A stretch of 64,000 nucleotides of DNA from Prochlorococcus marinus (GTDB lineage: Bacteria; Cyanobacteriota; Cyanobacteriia; PCC-6307; Cyanobiaceae). A model generated the notes under the pieces. It was not told the DNA's origin, did not search any database, and was given only the letters and a program-made list of their open reading frames with translations. This document shows positions 28,144 to 38,419 of the stretch, in pieces. Positions within the stretch are counted from its first letter, which is position 1, and every line of letters starts with the position of its first letter. The stretch lies in NCBI RefSeq assembly GCF_001180245.1, contig NZ_CVSV01000116.1, positions 89,150 through 153,149 on the forward strand. Direction: 5' to 3'. The position numbers were made by a program, and so were the translations under genes.

Positions 28144-30279
28144 ATGAAGTCAAAGGATTCTTTTAGAGCTTTCCCTTTGGCCGCAATTACAGGACATAGC
28201 TTATTAAAATTGTCTTTACTTTTAGCAGCAGTTGATCCCAGTTTAGGGGGAGTGATTATTGCTGGCGGAAGAGGTACTGGTAAGTCAGTATTAGCAAGGG
28301 GACTACATACTTTACTTCCTCCTATAGAGGTATTAAATAATGATTTAATACTGGAAAAGCTAACTAAGAAAAATAGTGGAACTTCATTAAGACCTATTGG
28401 TAGGAACCTAGATCCAGATAAACCAGAGGAATGGGATATTAGCACTAATAAATTGTTGGAGGAGGTAATTGGACCTGATTATTTGAATCAAATTGAAGAA
28501 ATTCCGAAAAAAGTAAGAGAGGCTCCATTTATTCAAGTTCCCATTGGCATAACTGAAGACAGGCTTGTTGGATCAATTGACGTCGCTGCATCATTAAGTA
28601 CTGGGGAACAAGTTTTTCAACCTGGAATTCTAGCAGAGGCTCATAGAGGTGTTCTTTATGTAGACGATATAAATTTATTGGATGATGGCATTGTAAATTT
28701 AATTCTTGAAGCCACAGGAAGAGAGAAAAATAATATTGAAAGAGATGGTTTAAGCCTTTCTCATCCCTGTAAGTCCCTTTTAATAGCAACTTATAATCCT
28801 GAAGAAGGTGCTCTAAGAGATCATGTTTTAGATCGTTTTGCCATCGTGCTTTCTGCAGATCAATCTATTGATAATGCTCAAAGAGTTGAGATTACAAAAT
28901 CTGTTTTATCGCACGCACAAAATAATATTAAATTCTCAGAAAAATGGTCTGAAGAATCTGATAATTTATCCACTCAATTAATTTTGGCAAGGCAATGGTT
29001 AAAGGATGTCAAGATAACAAAAGAGCAAATAACCTATTTAGTTAATGAAGCCCTTAGAGGAGGAGTAGAAGGTCATAGATCAGAATTATTTGCAGTAAAA
29101 GTAGCGAAGGCTAATGCAGCTCTTCGAGGCGATGAGAATGTAAATTCTGAAGACCTAAAAGTCGCAGTAAGATTAGTTATTCTTCCACGAGCCATGCAAA
29201 TACCGCCAGAAGATGATGATATTCAACCACCCCCTCCAGAGGATCAGAGTCCCCCACCCCCACCTCAATCAAACAATGAAGAGTCTGAACCTGAGACAAG
29301 TGAAAATGATAATGAGCAAGACCAAGAACAAGAAGAGGATAATTCTGATGGAGAAGAAGAATCTACTCCTGAAATACCTGAAGAATTCATATTAGACCCT
29401 GAGGCATGTATGGTGGATCCTGATTTATTGCTTTTTTCATCAGCTAAAGCTAAAGCAGGGAACAGCGGGAGTAGATCAGTCATATTTAGCGACAGTAGAG
29501 GAAGATATGTAAAACCTATTATTCCAAGAGGTAAAGTTAAAAGAATTGCTGTAGATGCTACCCTTCGAGCTGCCGCTCCTTATCAAAAATCAAGAAGATT
29601 AAGGAATCCTAATAAATCAATAGTTATTGAAGAAAATGATTTTAGGGCAAAGCTTCTCCAAAAAAAGGCGGGGGCTTTAGTAATTTTTCTGGTTGATGCT
29701 AGTGGCTCTATGGCTTTAAATAGAATGCAAAGTGCCAAAGGTGCTGTAATAAGACTTTTAACTGAGGCATATGAGAATAGGGATGAAGTAGCTCTTATTC
29801 CTTTTAGAGGTAATCAGGCCGAAGTGCTTTTGCCTCCAACAAGATCAATCACTGCTGCAAAAAGAAGGTTGGAAACAATGCCTTGTGGTGGTGGATCTCC
29901 TTTGGCACATGGACTGACACAATCAGCAAAAGTAGCAAAAAATGCTCTTTCAACAGGAGATATAGGTCAAGTTATTGTTGTAGGGATCACTGATGGCCGA
30001 GGGAATGTACCATTAGGATTATCTCTAGGACAAAATGAGGTTGAGGGAAAAGATAAGGAAAATGAAAATGTCGATTTAAAACAAGAGGTTTTAGATATCG
30101 CTGCAAAATATCCTATGCTTGGGATAAAACTCTTGGTAATTGATACAGAGAGAAAATTTATAGCAAGTGGATTTGGTAAAGAATTAGCAGAGGCTGCTCA
30201 AGGGAAATACGTCCAATTGCCAAAAGCTACAGATAAAGCAATCGCAGCTATGGCTTTAAATGCTATCAATGAATTCTAA
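28144..30279 (+). CDS. chlD: Magnesium chelatase subunit ChlD
   Basis: 711 residues. ChlD, with ChlI and ChlH, inserts magnesium into protoporphyrin IX, the first committed step of chlorophyll synthesis. The N-terminal AAA+ domain has a Walker A GGRGTGKS at about residues 41-48; ChlD-type AAA+ domains are usually inactive in hydrolysis. A proline-rich then strongly acidic linker follows at about 360-420. The C-terminal von Willebrand A domain has the MIDAS motif DASGSMA near residue 522. The frame is open to a GTG at 28096, but the ATG at 28144 fits homologue starts, just before FPLAAITG. Confidence 0.96.
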   Translation: MKSKDSFRAFPLAAITGHSLLKLSLLLAAVDPSLGGVIIAGGRGTGKSVLARGLHTLLPPIEVLNNDLILEKLTKKNSGTSLRPIGRNLDPDKPEEWDISTNKLLEEVIGPDYLNQIEEIPKKVREAPFIQVPIGITEDRLVGSIDVAASLSTGEQVFQPGILAEAHRGVLYVDDINLLDDGIVNLILEATGREKNNIERDGLSLSHPCKSLLIATYNPEEGALRDHVLDRFAIVLSADQSIDNAQRVEITKSVLSHAQNNIKFSEKWSEESDNLSTQLILARQWLKDVKITKEQITYLVNEALRGGVEGHRSELFAVKVAKANAALRGDENVNSEDLKVAVRLVILPRAMQIPPEDDDIQPPPPEDQSPPPPPQSNNEESEPETSENDNEQDQEQEEDNSDGEEESTPEIPEEFILDPEACMVDPDLLLFSSAKAKAGNSGSRSVIFSDSRGRYVKPIIPRGKVKRIAVDATLRAAAPYQKSRRLRNPNKSIVIEENDFRAKLLQKKAGALVIFLVDASGSMALNRMQSAKGAVIRLLTEAYENRDEVALIPFRGNQAEVLLPPTRSITAAKRRLETMPCGGGSPLAHGLTQSAKVAKNALSTGDIGQVIVVGITDGRGNVPLGLSLGQNEVEGKDKENENVDLKQEVLDIAAKYPMLGIKLLVIDTERKFIASGFGKELAEAAQGKYVQLPKATDKAIAAMALNAINEF

Positions 30280-30286
30280 ATATTTC

Positions 30287-31132
30287 TTATGGATAAATCT
30301 CGTTAAGGAATTTTGAAAGTCCAATCGTTAAATCTCTTATGGATTTAGTTAATTCTTTATCTTGTGTTAATTTTTCAAAATCATCACTCATATCATCTAT
30401 TTTGGTTGAGATAGACCTTGCAGCACTAATTGTCAATTTAATGTCATTTAGGGTTTCCTTATCATCAATACTAGACAAAATGTTATTTAAATGATTAGCT
30501 GCAATTGTAATTTCTTTAATCAGAGGTTCAACTCTTTGTAGTTCTTGTTTCGATAAATAAATTAATTCATCAAGATTTTCTTGTGTTGTATCAAATTGGT
30601 CAATTGAGTTAACGATGTTTTCAATTAGGTTTTCTTGATTTGTGTCTTTTAAAAGTTGACTTATTTTAGTAGTTATATTTGAGAGACTAGATAGTTGCTT
30701 GCCTGTGATAGTGTCTCCCTGACAAATAATTAATTTGGTATCGCATTTTTCGGATATAGGTTTTGCAATGTTTTTAGGGATTGTCTTGTCATTAGTTTCT
30801 AAAGCAACTTGCACATCACCTCCAAGGAAAGAATTTGTTACTACCCTTGCAAATGCTGGCCTTGGAAGAATAATATCAGGATTATTTAAAACTATTTTTG
30901 CTTTAATTGATTCATTCGTAAACAAGATATCCTCTATTGATCCAACTAAGATTCCTCTGTAAGTAACTGGAGATTTTTTTGATAAACCGCTTGCGTTATT
31001 GAATTCAGCAAAGAGGTGCCAATTTTTTGAAGATAATCGCACTCCTCTTAGCCAAAAAGAAAAAAATGCGAATATTAAAATTCCTCCTAATAAGGAAAAA
31101 CCAACTATTGAATCTCGTAAGCTTCTACGCAT
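30287..31132 (-). CDS. MCE/MlaD-domain protein of a lipid ABC transporter
   Basis: 281 residues. An N-terminal membrane anchor (residues 12-30) is followed by an MCE domain with FNNASGLSKKSPVTYRGILVG at about 45-65, and then a long helical, coiled-coil-like C terminus. MCE proteins bind lipid in the periplasm and work with an ATPase and a permease to move lipids between membranes. The ATPase gene lies 5 bp upstream on the same strand. The permease (MlaE-type) is not in this cluster. Confidence 0.88.
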   Translation of the reverse strand: MRRSLRDSIVGFSLLGGILIFAFFSFWLRGVRLSSKNWHLFAEFNNASGLSKKSPVTYRGILVGSIEDILFTNESIKAKIVLNNPDIILPRPAFARVVTNSFLGGDVQVALETNDKTIPKNIAKPISEKCDTKLIICQGDTITGKQLSSLSNITTKISQLLKDTNQENLIENIVNSIDQFDTTQENLDELIYLSKQELQRVEPLIKEITIAANHLNNILSSIDDKETLNDIKLTISAARSISTKIDDMSDDFEKLTQDKELTKSIRDLTIGLSKFLNEIYP

Positions 31133-31137
31133 AATTG

Positions 31138-31923
31138 CTAAATGTCTTTGGGTTGCATTGGACCATCAAGTTTTCCATTTCTAAATTGAAATACATAGGG
31201 ATCCTTACTCCTTTTAAAATCATCAATCGAGCCTGCCCATCTAAATTTGCCTCCATAAAGCATTAAAACTTTATCTGAAGTCCTTTCTATAGTACTAAGA
31301 ACATGGCTAACCACAATAGATGATCCACTAGCTTTATCATTTGTCTTATTAATTAAATCTTCAATTCTTGATGAGGCAATTGGATCAAGGCCAGCAGTTG
31401 GTTCATCAAAAAGTAATAAAGGTTTAGACTTTGCATTGAGTGTTTGATCAGTAATTAACGCTCTAGCAAAACTAACTCTTTTTTGCATTCCTCCGCTTAA
31501 TTCATTTGGAAGTTTATTCTCAACATTAAATAATCCTACCTCAGCTAAGCATTCACTTACTATTTCATGAATTAACTTTTTAGATAGGTTTTTATTTCTC
31601 TTAAGGAGAAAACCTACATTTTCTTCAATAGTTAAAGATCCTAATAAAGCCGGGTTCTGAAAAACTAGTCTTACATCAGGAGGATTATTTTGATCTAATC
31701 TTAAATATGTTTGCTTCTCACCAAATATTCTTAATTCTCCTTTGGTAGGTAATATGAGTCCTGCCAATATTTTTAGTATGGTTGATTTACCAGAACCTGA
31801 GGGGCCAACAATAGCTAATTTCTCTCCATCATTAAGTTCAAAATTTATTTGATTAAGCACATTAACTTCGCCCCAGCTTATTGAGAGGTTTTTTGTTTCA
31901 ACTGCATGTTTTGATTTTTTCAA
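31138..31923 (-). CDS. ABC transporter ATP-binding protein, MlaF-like
   Basis: 261 residues. Walker A is GPSGSGKSTILKIL at about residues 39-52, the signature is LSGGMQKRVSFARAL near 142-156, and Walker B is LLLFDEPTAGLDP near 169. The signature GGMQKRV is characteristic of the MlaF/Mkl group that partners MCE proteins. The start is TTG at 31923; no better start is nearby. It forms an operon with the MCE gene just downstream. Confidence 0.92.
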   Translation of the reverse strand: MKKSKHAVETKNLSISWGEVNVLNQINFELNDGEKLAIVGPSGSGKSTILKILAGLILPTKGELRIFGEKQTYLRLDQNNPPDVRLVFQNPALLGSLTIEENVGFLLKRNKNLSKKLIHEIVSECLAEVGLFNVENKLPNELSGGMQKRVSFARALITDQTLNAKSKPLLLFDEPTAGLDPIASSRIEDLINKTNDKASGSSIVVSHVLSTIERTSDKVLMLYGGKFRWAGSIDDFKRSKDPYVFQFRNGKLDGPMQPKDI

Positions 31924-32054
31924 AACTTATATAAAGACAATCTACATATATTATTTTGCCTATTTTTTGAAATAAAAAAAGGATGTATGAATTTGATTTA
32001 TAATGTTTCTATATAGTTTTTAAATTTGAGAAAAATAATTTAAGAGGTTTTTTA

Positions 32055-33440
32055 ATGAATAAGAGTAAAAAAAGGGTAAGAAGGTATTACAAAAATTTTA
32101 AAAAGTCTAAATTTGACTTATTAAAGAAAATCTTAAGAATTTTGAGTTGGCTTTTGCCAGGATTGGTAATAAAAAGATGGATGTTTACATCTGCGATAGG
32201 GTTTTTGACTACATTATTAGGCGTGGTAATTTGGACAAATTTAAAGCCGCTCTATTGGCTTATTGAAATCTTCTTCTCGGTAATTACAGGTTTAACTAGC
32301 ATTTTGCCTGTCTCATTCATGGGACCATTGATTTTTGTTATTGGAATATTATTAATAGGGATTGGACAAAATAGAAGTATTAATTCTATTCAAAAAGCGC
32401 TTGTTCCAGAAAAAGATACATTTTTAGTTGATGCATTAAGAGTTAAAAGTAAATTAAACAGAGGTCCTAATATTGTGGCGATTGGGGGCGGTACAGGCTT
32501 ATCTACTCTACTAAAAGGCTTAAAAAATTACAGTAGTAACATTACAGCAATAGTAACTGTATCTGATGATGGTGGAAGTAGTGGAATTCTTAGAAAACAA
32601 TTAGGTGTGCAACCTCCCGGAGATATTAGAAATTGTTTGGCAGCCTTATCAAACGAAGAACCTACCTTAACTAGATTATTTCAGTACAGATTTTCAGGAG
32701 GAAGTGGTCTGGAAGGTCATAGTTTTGGAAATCTATTCTTGTCAGCTTTAACAACAATTACAGGCAGCTTAGAAAAAGCAGTTCAAGCCTCTAGTAAGGT
32801 TTTAGCGGTACAAGGTCAAGTTTTACCTGCAACAAATATTGATGTTATGTTATGGGCCGAATTAGAAGATGGTGAAAAAATTTTTGGTGAAAGCAAGATC
32901 AGTAAAACTAAGAAATTAATCTCGAGGATTGGTTACTTACCAGAAAATCCTTCAGCTCTTCCAAGTGCTCTTGAATCTATAAAAGAAGCTGATTTAATTG
33001 TTCTTGGCCCAGGTAGTCTATACACTTCTTTATTGCCTAATTTGTTAGTACCAGAGATAGTAGATGCCTTATTGCAAAGTAATGCTCCTAAAATTTATAT
33101 AAGTAATTTGATGACTCAGCCTGGAGAGACAGATGGACTTGATGTCTATCAACATGTCAAAGCAATAGAAAAACAATTATCAAATTTTGGAGTTAACACT
33201 CGAATTTTTAATTCAATCTTATCTCAGATTCAATTCGAAAAGTCTCCATTAGTAGACTATTACGAAAGTAGAGGGGCAGAGCCTGTCCAATGTAATAAAG
33301 AAAAATTATTATCCGAGGGTTATTATGTTTTGCAAGCACCATTATATTCAAAAAGAATTACTCCAACCCTTAGACATGATCCAAGGAGACTAGCCAGGGC
33401 AGTAATGTTTATTTACCGCAAATTAAAAAGATTAAGTTAA
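32055..33440 (+). CDS. YvcK/CofD-like gluconeogenesis-factor family protein
   Basis: 461 residues. Unlike the soluble Bacillus YvcK, the first about 120 residues are basic and contain two hydrophobic segments at about residues 47-67 and 78-104, so the protein is probably membrane-anchored. The catalytic-like core starts at [18 protein letters not shown] (about 142-159) and includes [28 protein letters not shown], and [15 protein letters not shown]. YvcK proteins bind UDP-sugars and influence peptidoglycan and central metabolism. The last 4 bases overlap convergent ndhJ. Confidence 0.9.
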   Translation: MNKSKKRVRRYYKNFKKSKFDLLKKILRILSWLLPGLVIKRWMFTSAIGFLTTLLGVVIWTNLKPLYWLIEIFFSVITGLTSILPVSFMGPLIFVIGILLIGIGQNRSINSIQKALVPEKDTFLVDALRVKSKLNRGPNIVAIGGGTGLSTLLKGLKNYSSNITAIVTVSDDGGSSGILRKQLGVQPPGDIRNCLAALSNEEPTLTRLFQYRFSGGSGLEGHSFGNLFLSALTTITGSLEKAVQASSKVLAVQGQVLPATNIDVMLWAELEDGEKIFGESKISKTKKLISRIGYLPENPSALPSALESIKEADLIVLGPGSLYTSLLPNLLVPEIVDALLQSNAPKIYISNLMTQPGETDGLDVYQHVKAIEKQLSNFGVNTRIFNSILSQIQFEKSPLVDYYESRGAEPVQCNKEKLLSEGYYVLQAPLYSKRITPTLRHDPRRLARAVMFIYRKLKRLS

Positions 33441-33967
33441 TAAGCATCTTGAAGTTCATAGAAATCTGGCTGAATATAATCTTTTCGCAAAGGCCATCCT
33501 CTCCAATCTTCAGGCATTAATAATCTTTTGGGATTGGGATGATCAATAAAATTTATTCCATACATATCAAAAGTTTCTCTTTCTTGCCAATCACTTCCTT
33601 TGAAAATTTTATATAAGCTAGGGATTGATAAGTCAGAATCTCTTTTTAAGAAAACTTTTAATCTGACTTCTTTAATTTTTTCGATTTTTTGTAAATCATC
33701 AACAGTTATAAAATGGTAGAAACTTACAAGATTTTTGCCTGGTCCCTCATCATATCCTCCTTGACATTGGAGATAGTTGAAACCGTAATTTCTTAAGGCA
33801 GATACTGCCTCATATAATTTGTTAGGTTCAACAGAAATGTTTTCAATTCCTATGTGATCATCAGGTAAAGATTGATTTGAAATTCCATCTTTAGACAAAG
33901 ATTGGCTTATAAAGCCTTCTTTTTCTATAGAAGTGTCTGAGGATTTGGCTAAACCGTCTTTTTCCAT
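33437..33967 (-). CDS. ndhJ: NAD(P)H-quinone oxidoreductase subunit J
   Basis: 176 residues. The C-terminal half holds the subunit signature [20 protein letters not shown] at about residues 126-145, then [19 protein letters not shown]. This is the peripheral arm subunit of cyanobacterial NDH-1, used in respiration and cyclic electron flow. The first about 45 residues are a low-complexity serine/acidic extension with two similar segments ([22 protein letters not shown]). The start ATG overlaps the ndhK stop (TAATG), so translation is likely coupled. Confidence 0.96.
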   Translation of the reverse strand: MEKDGLAKSSDTSIEKEGFISQSLSKDGISNQSLPDDHIGIENISVEPNKLYEAVSALRNYGFNYLQCQGGYDEGPGKNLVSFYHFITVDDLQKIEKIKEVRLKVFLKRDSDLSIPSLYKIFKGSDWQERETFDMYGINFIDHPNPKRLLMPEDWRGWPLRKDYIQPDFYELQDAY

Positions 33968-34701
33968 TAATTTTCTGCAGTATCAATAATTTCAGCTTTT
34001 ACGTTCGTCTCAGGCAATTCAGTTATTTTTTCTTTTTTGGAGGAAGGAATGGCGTTAGCTGAAGTTTTGTTTAGATATTCACCCGTATTTTCTGAGAAAA
34101 CGAGATTCATTTCATGATCAGATGTTATGTATCTGTGTGTTTGTTCAGTTTTTGTGCGCTCTAAGATTGATTCATTACCAACTTTTTTTCTTAATTTGAT
34201 TACTGCATCAAAAATTGCTTCTGGTCTTGGTGGGCATCCTGGAAGGTATAAATCAACTGGTATCAATTTATCAACACCTCTTACAGCAGTTGTAGAATCT
34301 GCACTAAACATTCCCCCTGTGATTGTGCAAGCACCCATAGCAATAACATATTTTGGTTCAGGCATTTGTTCATAAAGTCTCACTAGGGCTGGGGCCATCT
34401 TCATAGTTACTGTTCCTGCAACTATTATCAAATCTGCTTGCCTTGGCGAGCTTCTAGGTACTAATCCAAATCTATCAAAATCAAATCTAGATCCGATTAA
34501 GGCAGCAAATTCTATAAAACAACAAGCAGTTCCGTACAAGAGAGGCCATAGACTGCTTAGTCTGGCCCAATTATGAAGATCGTCTAAGCTTGTCAATATG
34601 ATGTTTTCGCTTAAATCTGTAGTAACTTGGGGTGCCCCAAGAGGGTTGCAAGTTCCTTCTCTAATTTCTCTTATTGCTTTTGGGGATAATTGTGGATTCA
34701 A
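33967..34701 (-). CDS. ndhK: NAD(P)H-quinone oxidoreductase subunit K
   Basis: 244 residues. The cysteines that bind the N2-type [4Fe-4S] cluster are C60 and C61 (GTACCFIEF), C125 (MGACTITGG) and C156 (PGCPPRPE). It connects the iron-sulfur chain to plastoquinone in NDH-1. A polar tail of about 50 residues follows the conserved domain. The start is TTG at 34701, four bases after the ndhC stop codon. Confidence 0.97.
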   Translation of the reverse strand: MNPQLSPKAIREIREGTCNPLGAPQVTTDLSENIILTSLDDLHNWARLSSLWPLLYGTACCFIEFAALIGSRFDFDRFGLVPRSSPRQADLIIVAGTVTMKMAPALVRLYEQMPEPKYVIAMGACTITGGMFSADSTTAVRGVDKLIPVDLYLPGCPPRPEAIFDAVIKLRKKVGNESILERTKTEQTHRYITSDHEMNLVFSENTGEYLNKTSANAIPSSKKEKITELPETNVKAEIIDTAEN

Positions 34702-34705
34702 TTTT

Positions 34706-35068
34706 TTAGCTCCATTCTAAAGCACCTTTTCTCCATGCGTATGCCAGGGCAATAACAAGTATTGCTATGAAGATTAAAGCCTCAATAAAAGCTAATAAGC
34801 CTAATCTATTGAAGGCAACAGCCCAAGGATAAAGGAATACTGTCTCAACATCAAATATAACGAAAACCAAGGCGAACATGTAATAACGAATATTAAATTG
34901 AATCCATGCCCCTCCGATAGGCTCCATTCCAGATTCATATGTAAGTTTTCTTTCCCCTGTTCTGCCTTTTGGGGCAACGATGATATTAGTAACTAGAGCT
35001 AATACTGGAACAGCTGCAGCAATTAGAAGAAAACCTAAAAAGTATTCATAGCCAGTTAATAAAAACAT
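34706..35068 (-). CDS. ndhC: NAD(P)H-quinone oxidoreductase subunit 3
   Basis: 120 residues with three transmembrane helices. The conserved loop [21 protein letters not shown] at about residues 44-64 is diagnostic; unusually for complex I at large, cyanobacterial NdhC lacks the loop cysteine, as here. It belongs to the membrane arm of NDH-1 and heads the ndhC-ndhK-ndhJ operon. A 77-bp spacer separates it from the divergent rubredoxin gene. Confidence 0.97.
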   Translation of the reverse strand: MFLLTGYEYFLGFLLIAAAVPVLALVTNIIVAPKGRTGERKLTYESGMEPIGGAWIQFNIRYYMFALVFVIFDVETVFLYPWAVAFNRLGLLAFIEALIFIAILVIALAYAWRKGALEWS

Positions 35069-35145
35069 CTTAAAAAATTAATTTTGAATAAAAGTCGCTT
35101 AATTAAGCAAAATCTTTTAAAGTTCTTAAAGAACAATAATAAACC

Positions 35146-35574
35146 GTGAGTGAAAACATTCAACCAGCCTCTGAGGAAAACAAAATAGTTGAAGATTTTG
35201 AGAAAGATGAACTTTCTGAAAATACCTTAGGAGTAAATGTTGAACAACCTGCCCTTAATCTAGAACAAAATAGATTCGAATGTAGAAGTTGTGGATATAT
35301 TTATGATCCTTCTGAAGGAAATAAAAAATTAAACATACCTAAAAATACCCCTTTTTCAGAATTGGATGGGAATACCTTCGCATGCCCTGTTTGTCGAGCT
35401 GGTAAAAATTTTTACAAGGATATAGGTCCTAAATCTAAACCTAGTGGTTTTGAAGAAAATTTAGTTTATGGCTTTGGTTTTAATAGTTTACCTCCTGGAC
35501 AAAAAAACATATTGATTTTTGGAGGTCTGGCTTTTGCTGCTGCTATGTTCCTTTCTTTGTACTCTTTGCATTAA
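35146..35574 (+). CDS. rubA: Membrane-anchored rubredoxin
   Basis: 142 residues. The rubredoxin domain has two iron-binding pairs, C46/C49 (FECRSCGYIYDP) and C80/C83 (FACPVCRAGKNF). A hydrophobic helix at about 118-138 anchors the C terminus in the membrane. The first about 40 residues are acidic and polar. In oxygenic phototrophs, RubA supports assembly of photosystems; its place just ahead of ycf48 and psbEFLJ fits that. The start is GTG at 35146. Confidence 0.95.
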   Translation: MSENIQPASEENKIVEDFEKDELSENTLGVNVEQPALNLEQNRFECRSCGYIYDPSEGNKKLNIPKNTPFSELDGNTFACPVCRAGKNFYKDIGPKSKPSGFEENLVYGFGFNSLPPGQKNILIFGGLAFAAAMFLSLYSLH

Positions 35575-35583
35575 TATATACAA

Positions 35584-36600
35584 ATGAAAAAAATTATTAC
35601 TAGTATTCCCAATCTTCTTTTATCAGTTCTTATTTGTTTTGTATTGAGCAGTTGTTCATCTACAGGAGTAAAGATGAGTGATAGTAGCCCTTGGAAGACA
35701 ATTCAGTTTGAGGACCAGGCTAATGCTTTAGATGTTGATTTTATAGATGATAAAAATGGATTTTTAGTAGGTTCTAATAGACTTATTATGGAATCTAATG
35801 ATGGAGGAGAAACTTGGGAAAAAAGAAATTTAGATTTACCAAGTGAAGAGAACTTTCGTCTTCTGGATATTGATTTTAAAGGTGAAGAGGGGTGGTTAAT
35901 AGGTCAGCCTTCATTAGTTATGCATACACTTGATGCAGGAAAGAATTGGACACGTTTATCTTTAGGTAACAAATTACCAGGCCAACCATTTCTAATTACA
36001 ACTGTAGATGCTGGTGTTGCAGAATTGGCTACCACTGCAGGTGCTATTTATGAAACATCTGATAGTGGTGAATCATGGAATGCAAAAGTTGTAGATGCAT
36101 CTGGTTCTGGAGGTGTAAGAGATTTAAGAAGAACTAATAAAGGAGATTATGTCAGTGTTAGTAGTCTAGGTAATTTCTTTTCTACTTTAGAAAAGGATAG
36201 TGATGCATGGATAGCTCATCAAAGAGCCAGTAGCAAAAGAGTTCAAAGTATTGGTTTTAATCCGGAAGGAAGTTTATGGATGCTTTCTAGAGGAGCAGAA
36301 ATTAGATTTAACGAAGATACTAATGACCTAGAAAATTGGTCAAAGCCTATTATTCCAATTCTTAATGGATACAATTATTTAGACATGGGATGGGATCCAA
36401 ATGGTGATATATGGGCTGGCGGGGGTAACGGAACTTTAATAGTAAGTAAAGATCAAGGTAAAACTTGGAATAAAGATCCTATAGCTTCTGAATTGCCAAC
36501 AAACTACATTAAAATAGTTTTTCTTGATAAGGAGGCTTTAGACAATCAAAAAGGATTTGTACTTGGCGAGCGTGGTTATATTCTTAAATGGAATAGCTAA
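35584..36600 (+). CDS. ycf48: Photosystem II assembly protein Ycf48 (HCF136-like)
   Basis: 338 residues. The N terminus is a lipoprotein signal with lipobox LSSC at about residues 20-23, so the mature protein is probably anchored on the lumenal face. The rest is repeated beta-propeller units with motifs such as [27 protein letters not shown] and QGKTWNKDP, the Ycf48/HCF136 propeller. It binds early D1 precursors during PSII assembly and repair. It follows rubA by 9 bp and precedes psbE, forming one assembly cluster. Confidence 0.96.
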   Translation: MKKIITSIPNLLLSVLICFVLSSCSSTGVKMSDSSPWKTIQFEDQANALDVDFIDDKNGFLVGSNRLIMESNDGGETWEKRNLDLPSEENFRLLDIDFKGEEGWLIGQPSLVMHTLDAGKNWTRLSLGNKLPGQPFLITTVDAGVAELATTAGAIYETSDSGESWNAKVVDASGSGGVRDLRRTNKGDYVSVSSLGNFFSTLEKDSDAWIAHQRASSKRVQSIGFNPEGSLWMLSRGAEIRFNEDTNDLENWSKPIIPILNGYNYLDMGWDPNGDIWAGGGNGTLIVSKDQGKTWNKDPIASELPTNYIKIVFLDKEALDNQKGFVLGERGYILKWNS

Positions 36601-36619
36601 CTCTGAAAGAATTGAGTTA
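36598..36619 (+). terminator. Weak stem-loop after ycf48
   Basis: TAACTC at 36598-36603 pairs with GAGTTA at 36614-36619 across a 10-nt loop, starting within the ycf48 stop codon. No T run follows directly, so it may only be an RNA-processing or partial termination site before psbE. Confidence 0.3.
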
Positions 36620-36693
36620 ATAGTAAAAAAAAAATTAATTTTTGAATGATTTAGCAACTGTCTGTAACCAACCTGTTAATTTCTTCGCGAACT

Positions 36694-36699
36694 TATGAT
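36694..36699 (+). promoter_or_regulatory. Candidate -10 box for psbEFLJ
   Basis: TATGAT, one mismatch from the consensus, lies 37 bp before the psbE ATG, placing transcription start near 36706. No convincing -35 hexamer is seen upstream, which is common in these genomes. Confidence 0.4.
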
Positions 36700-36736
36700 T
36701 TTACACTGTAAGATCATAGGGTAAACATTTGTGATT

Positions 36737-36985
36737 ATGGCCGCAGGTTCAACGGGTGAACGCCCATTTTTTGAAATAATCACCAGTATTAGATACTGGA
36801 TTATTCATGCAGTAACATTACCAGCTATCTTTATAGCAGGCTTCTTATTTGTATATACAGGCTTAGCCTACGATGCTTTCGGAACTCCTCGTCCAGATAG
36901 TTATTTCCAATCATCTGAATCTAAAGCACCTGTTGTAACACAAAGATATGAAGCTAAATCTCAACTAGATTTAAGAACAAAATAA
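36737..36985 (+). CDS. psbE: Cytochrome b559 alpha subunit
   Basis: 82 residues. The single membrane helix contains the haem-ligand histidine in [17 protein letters not shown]. The N terminus [16 protein letters not shown] is typical. It forms cytochrome b559 of photosystem II together with PsbF. The open frame reaches a GTG six bases upstream, but the ATG at 36737 matches the family. It leads the psbE-psbF-psbL-psbJ operon. Confidence 0.98.
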
Positions 36986-36987
36986 CA

Positions 36988-37134
36988 ATGACTAATTCTC
37001 AAGCTCCAATGCAGGCTGCGGAAGTCCGCGTTTATCCTATATTTACTGTCCGTTGGCTAGCAGTTCACGCTCTAGCTATTCCATCAGTATTCTTCTTAGG
37101 TTCTATTGCTGCTATGCAATTCGTAGCCCGATAA
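36988..37134 (+). CDS. psbF: Cytochrome b559 beta subunit
   Basis: 48 residues, too short for most gene callers. The sequence [17 protein letters not shown] at about residues 16-32 holds the haem-ligand histidine, and the protein ends FVAR. It pairs with PsbE to hold the haem of cytochrome b559. It begins 2 bp after the psbE stop. Confidence 0.98.
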
Positions 37135-37145
37135 ATTTAACTATC

Positions 37146-37265
37146 ATGCAAGTAAACGAAAATCCTAACAAAGTTCCAGTTGAACTTAATCGTACAAGCC
37201 TTTATTTAGGCTTATTATCAGTCTTTGTATTGGGAATTTTATTTTCCAGTTACTTTTTCAATTAA
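37146..37265 (+). CDS. psbL: Photosystem II reaction centre protein L
   Basis: 39 residues with the diagnostic [12 protein letters not shown] followed by one membrane helix and the ending SSYFFN. PsbL lies near cytochrome b559 and is needed for stable PSII dimers and QA function. It sits 11 bp after psbF. Confidence 0.98.
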
Positions 37266-37274
37266 ATTAAAATT

Positions 37275-37472
37275 ATGAGTAAATTAAAAGGACCTGATGG
37301 AAGAATTCCAGATAGACTTCCTGACGGCAGACCAGCAGTTGCATGGGAAAGAAGATGGACTGAAGGGACTCTTCCTCTATGGCTTGTTGCTACAGCAGGT
37401 GGAATTGCAGTTATCTTCGTTTTAGGAATATTCTTCTATGGTTCATACCAAGGCGTAGGAGCTGGAGGTTAA
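37275..37472 (+). CDS. psbJ: Photosystem II reaction centre protein J
   Basis: 65 residues. The N-terminal half is polar ([20 protein letters not shown]) and the C-terminal half is a membrane helix ending [11 protein letters not shown], the PsbJ signature. It acts near the QB/plastoquinone exchange channel of PSII. It is the last gene of the psbEFLJ operon. Confidence 0.98.
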   Translation: MSKLKGPDGRIPDRLPDGRPAVAWERRWTEGTLPLWLVATAGGIAVIFVLGIFFYGSYQGVGAGG

Positions 37473-37491
37473 CAAATCCTTACCTTAACCT
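37466..37491 (+). terminator. Stem-loop at the end of psbEFLJ
   Basis: AGGTTAA at 37466-37472 pairs exactly with TTAACCT at 37485-37491 across a 12-nt loop. It includes the psbJ stop codon. There is no T run after it, so it may stabilise the 3' end rather than terminate on its own. Confidence 0.4.
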
Positions 37492-37515
37492 GATAATCAC
37501 TTATATCAAATAAGC

Positions 37516-38409
37516 CTAATAAGAATCAGTAAATATCCTTAGCTTCTCTTTTGTGGAGCTTGGGATATTTTCTTTTTTGGTTATCAATCCATCTTTTAAT
37601 GAAAAATGAGACTTACTTTTTGGTCTTTCTTTTTCAATTAATTTAGCTACTTCAAATATTATTTTATTAGCCACTTCAGTATTTGATCTGAGATTATCCA
37701 AAACCATCTCTACAGAAACTTCTTGATGAGTTTGATGCCAGCAATCATAATCTGTAACCATAGATAAAGAGGAGTAAGCTATTTCAGCTTCTTTAGCTAA
37801 TCTTGCTTCTGTGTGGTTCGTCATTCCAATTATTGAACATCCCCAACTCCTATATAAATTAGATTCTGCTCTAGTTGAGAAAGCAGGACCTTCCATTGCT
37901 AAATAGGTACCCCCTCTGTGCAATTGTCTACCGCCAGGAATATTTTTTTCTCCTATTTCACTTAATATACGTGATAAATTTGTGCAGAAGGGATCTCCCA
38001 TGGTTACGTGAGCCACTGCTCCATCGTTAAAGAAGGTTGAAGGTCTATTTTTTGTCCGGTCTATAAATTGATCTGGAACCACTATATCAAGTGGCCTTAT
38101 CTGTTCTTGTAATGAACCAACTGCTGATGGAGCAATAATCCATCTTACTCCTATTGATCTTAGAGCCCAAATATTAGCTTTGTAAGGGATTTCAGAAGGA
38201 TTTAAACTATGTGTTCTGCCATGTCTAGGAATGAATGCTATCTCTAGGTTTCCAAGTTTATATACTTTTATTGAATCAGAAGGTTTACCATAGGGAGTAT
38301 TGATTTCTAGTTCTCTTAAGTACTCTATTTGATCCATTGAATAAAATCCACTTCCACCAATCACTCCTAATCTTGATTTTTCAATTGGTAATAAATGTTC
38401 TTTATCCAT
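37516..38409 (-). CDS. mtnP: S-methyl-5'-thioadenosine phosphorylase
   Basis: 297 residues. Signatures are GVIGGSGFYSMD at the N terminus, FIPRHGRTHSLNPSEIPYKAN at about residues 75-95, and ATEN-type substrate segment MEGPAFSTRAESNLYRSWG with GMTNHTEARLAKEAEI near 195-210. The MTA-specific branch is supported by the SxxT/E pattern, though purine nucleoside phosphorylases are related. It recycles methylthioadenosine from polyamine and SAM metabolism. It is divergent from the SelD fusion gene, only 10 bp apart. Confidence 0.93.
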   Translation of the reverse strand: MDKEHLLPIEKSRLGVIGGSGFYSMDQIEYLRELEINTPYGKPSDSIKVYKLGNLEIAFIPRHGRTHSLNPSEIPYKANIWALRSIGVRWIIAPSAVGSLQEQIRPLDIVVPDQFIDRTKNRPSTFFNDGAVAHVTMGDPFCTNLSRILSEIGEKNIPGGRQLHRGGTYLAMEGPAFSTRAESNLYRSWGCSIIGMTNHTEARLAKEAEIAYSSLSMVTDYDCWHQTHQEVSVEMVLDNLRSNTEVANKIIFEVAKLIEKERPKSKSHFSLKDGLITKKENIPSSTKEKLRIFTDSY

Positions 38410-38419
38410 AGTGATGTAA

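Noticed and set aside
28529..28789. 86-residue antisense frame inside chlD
   Set aside because: It is covered by the conserved AAA+ domain of ChlD; no independent support.
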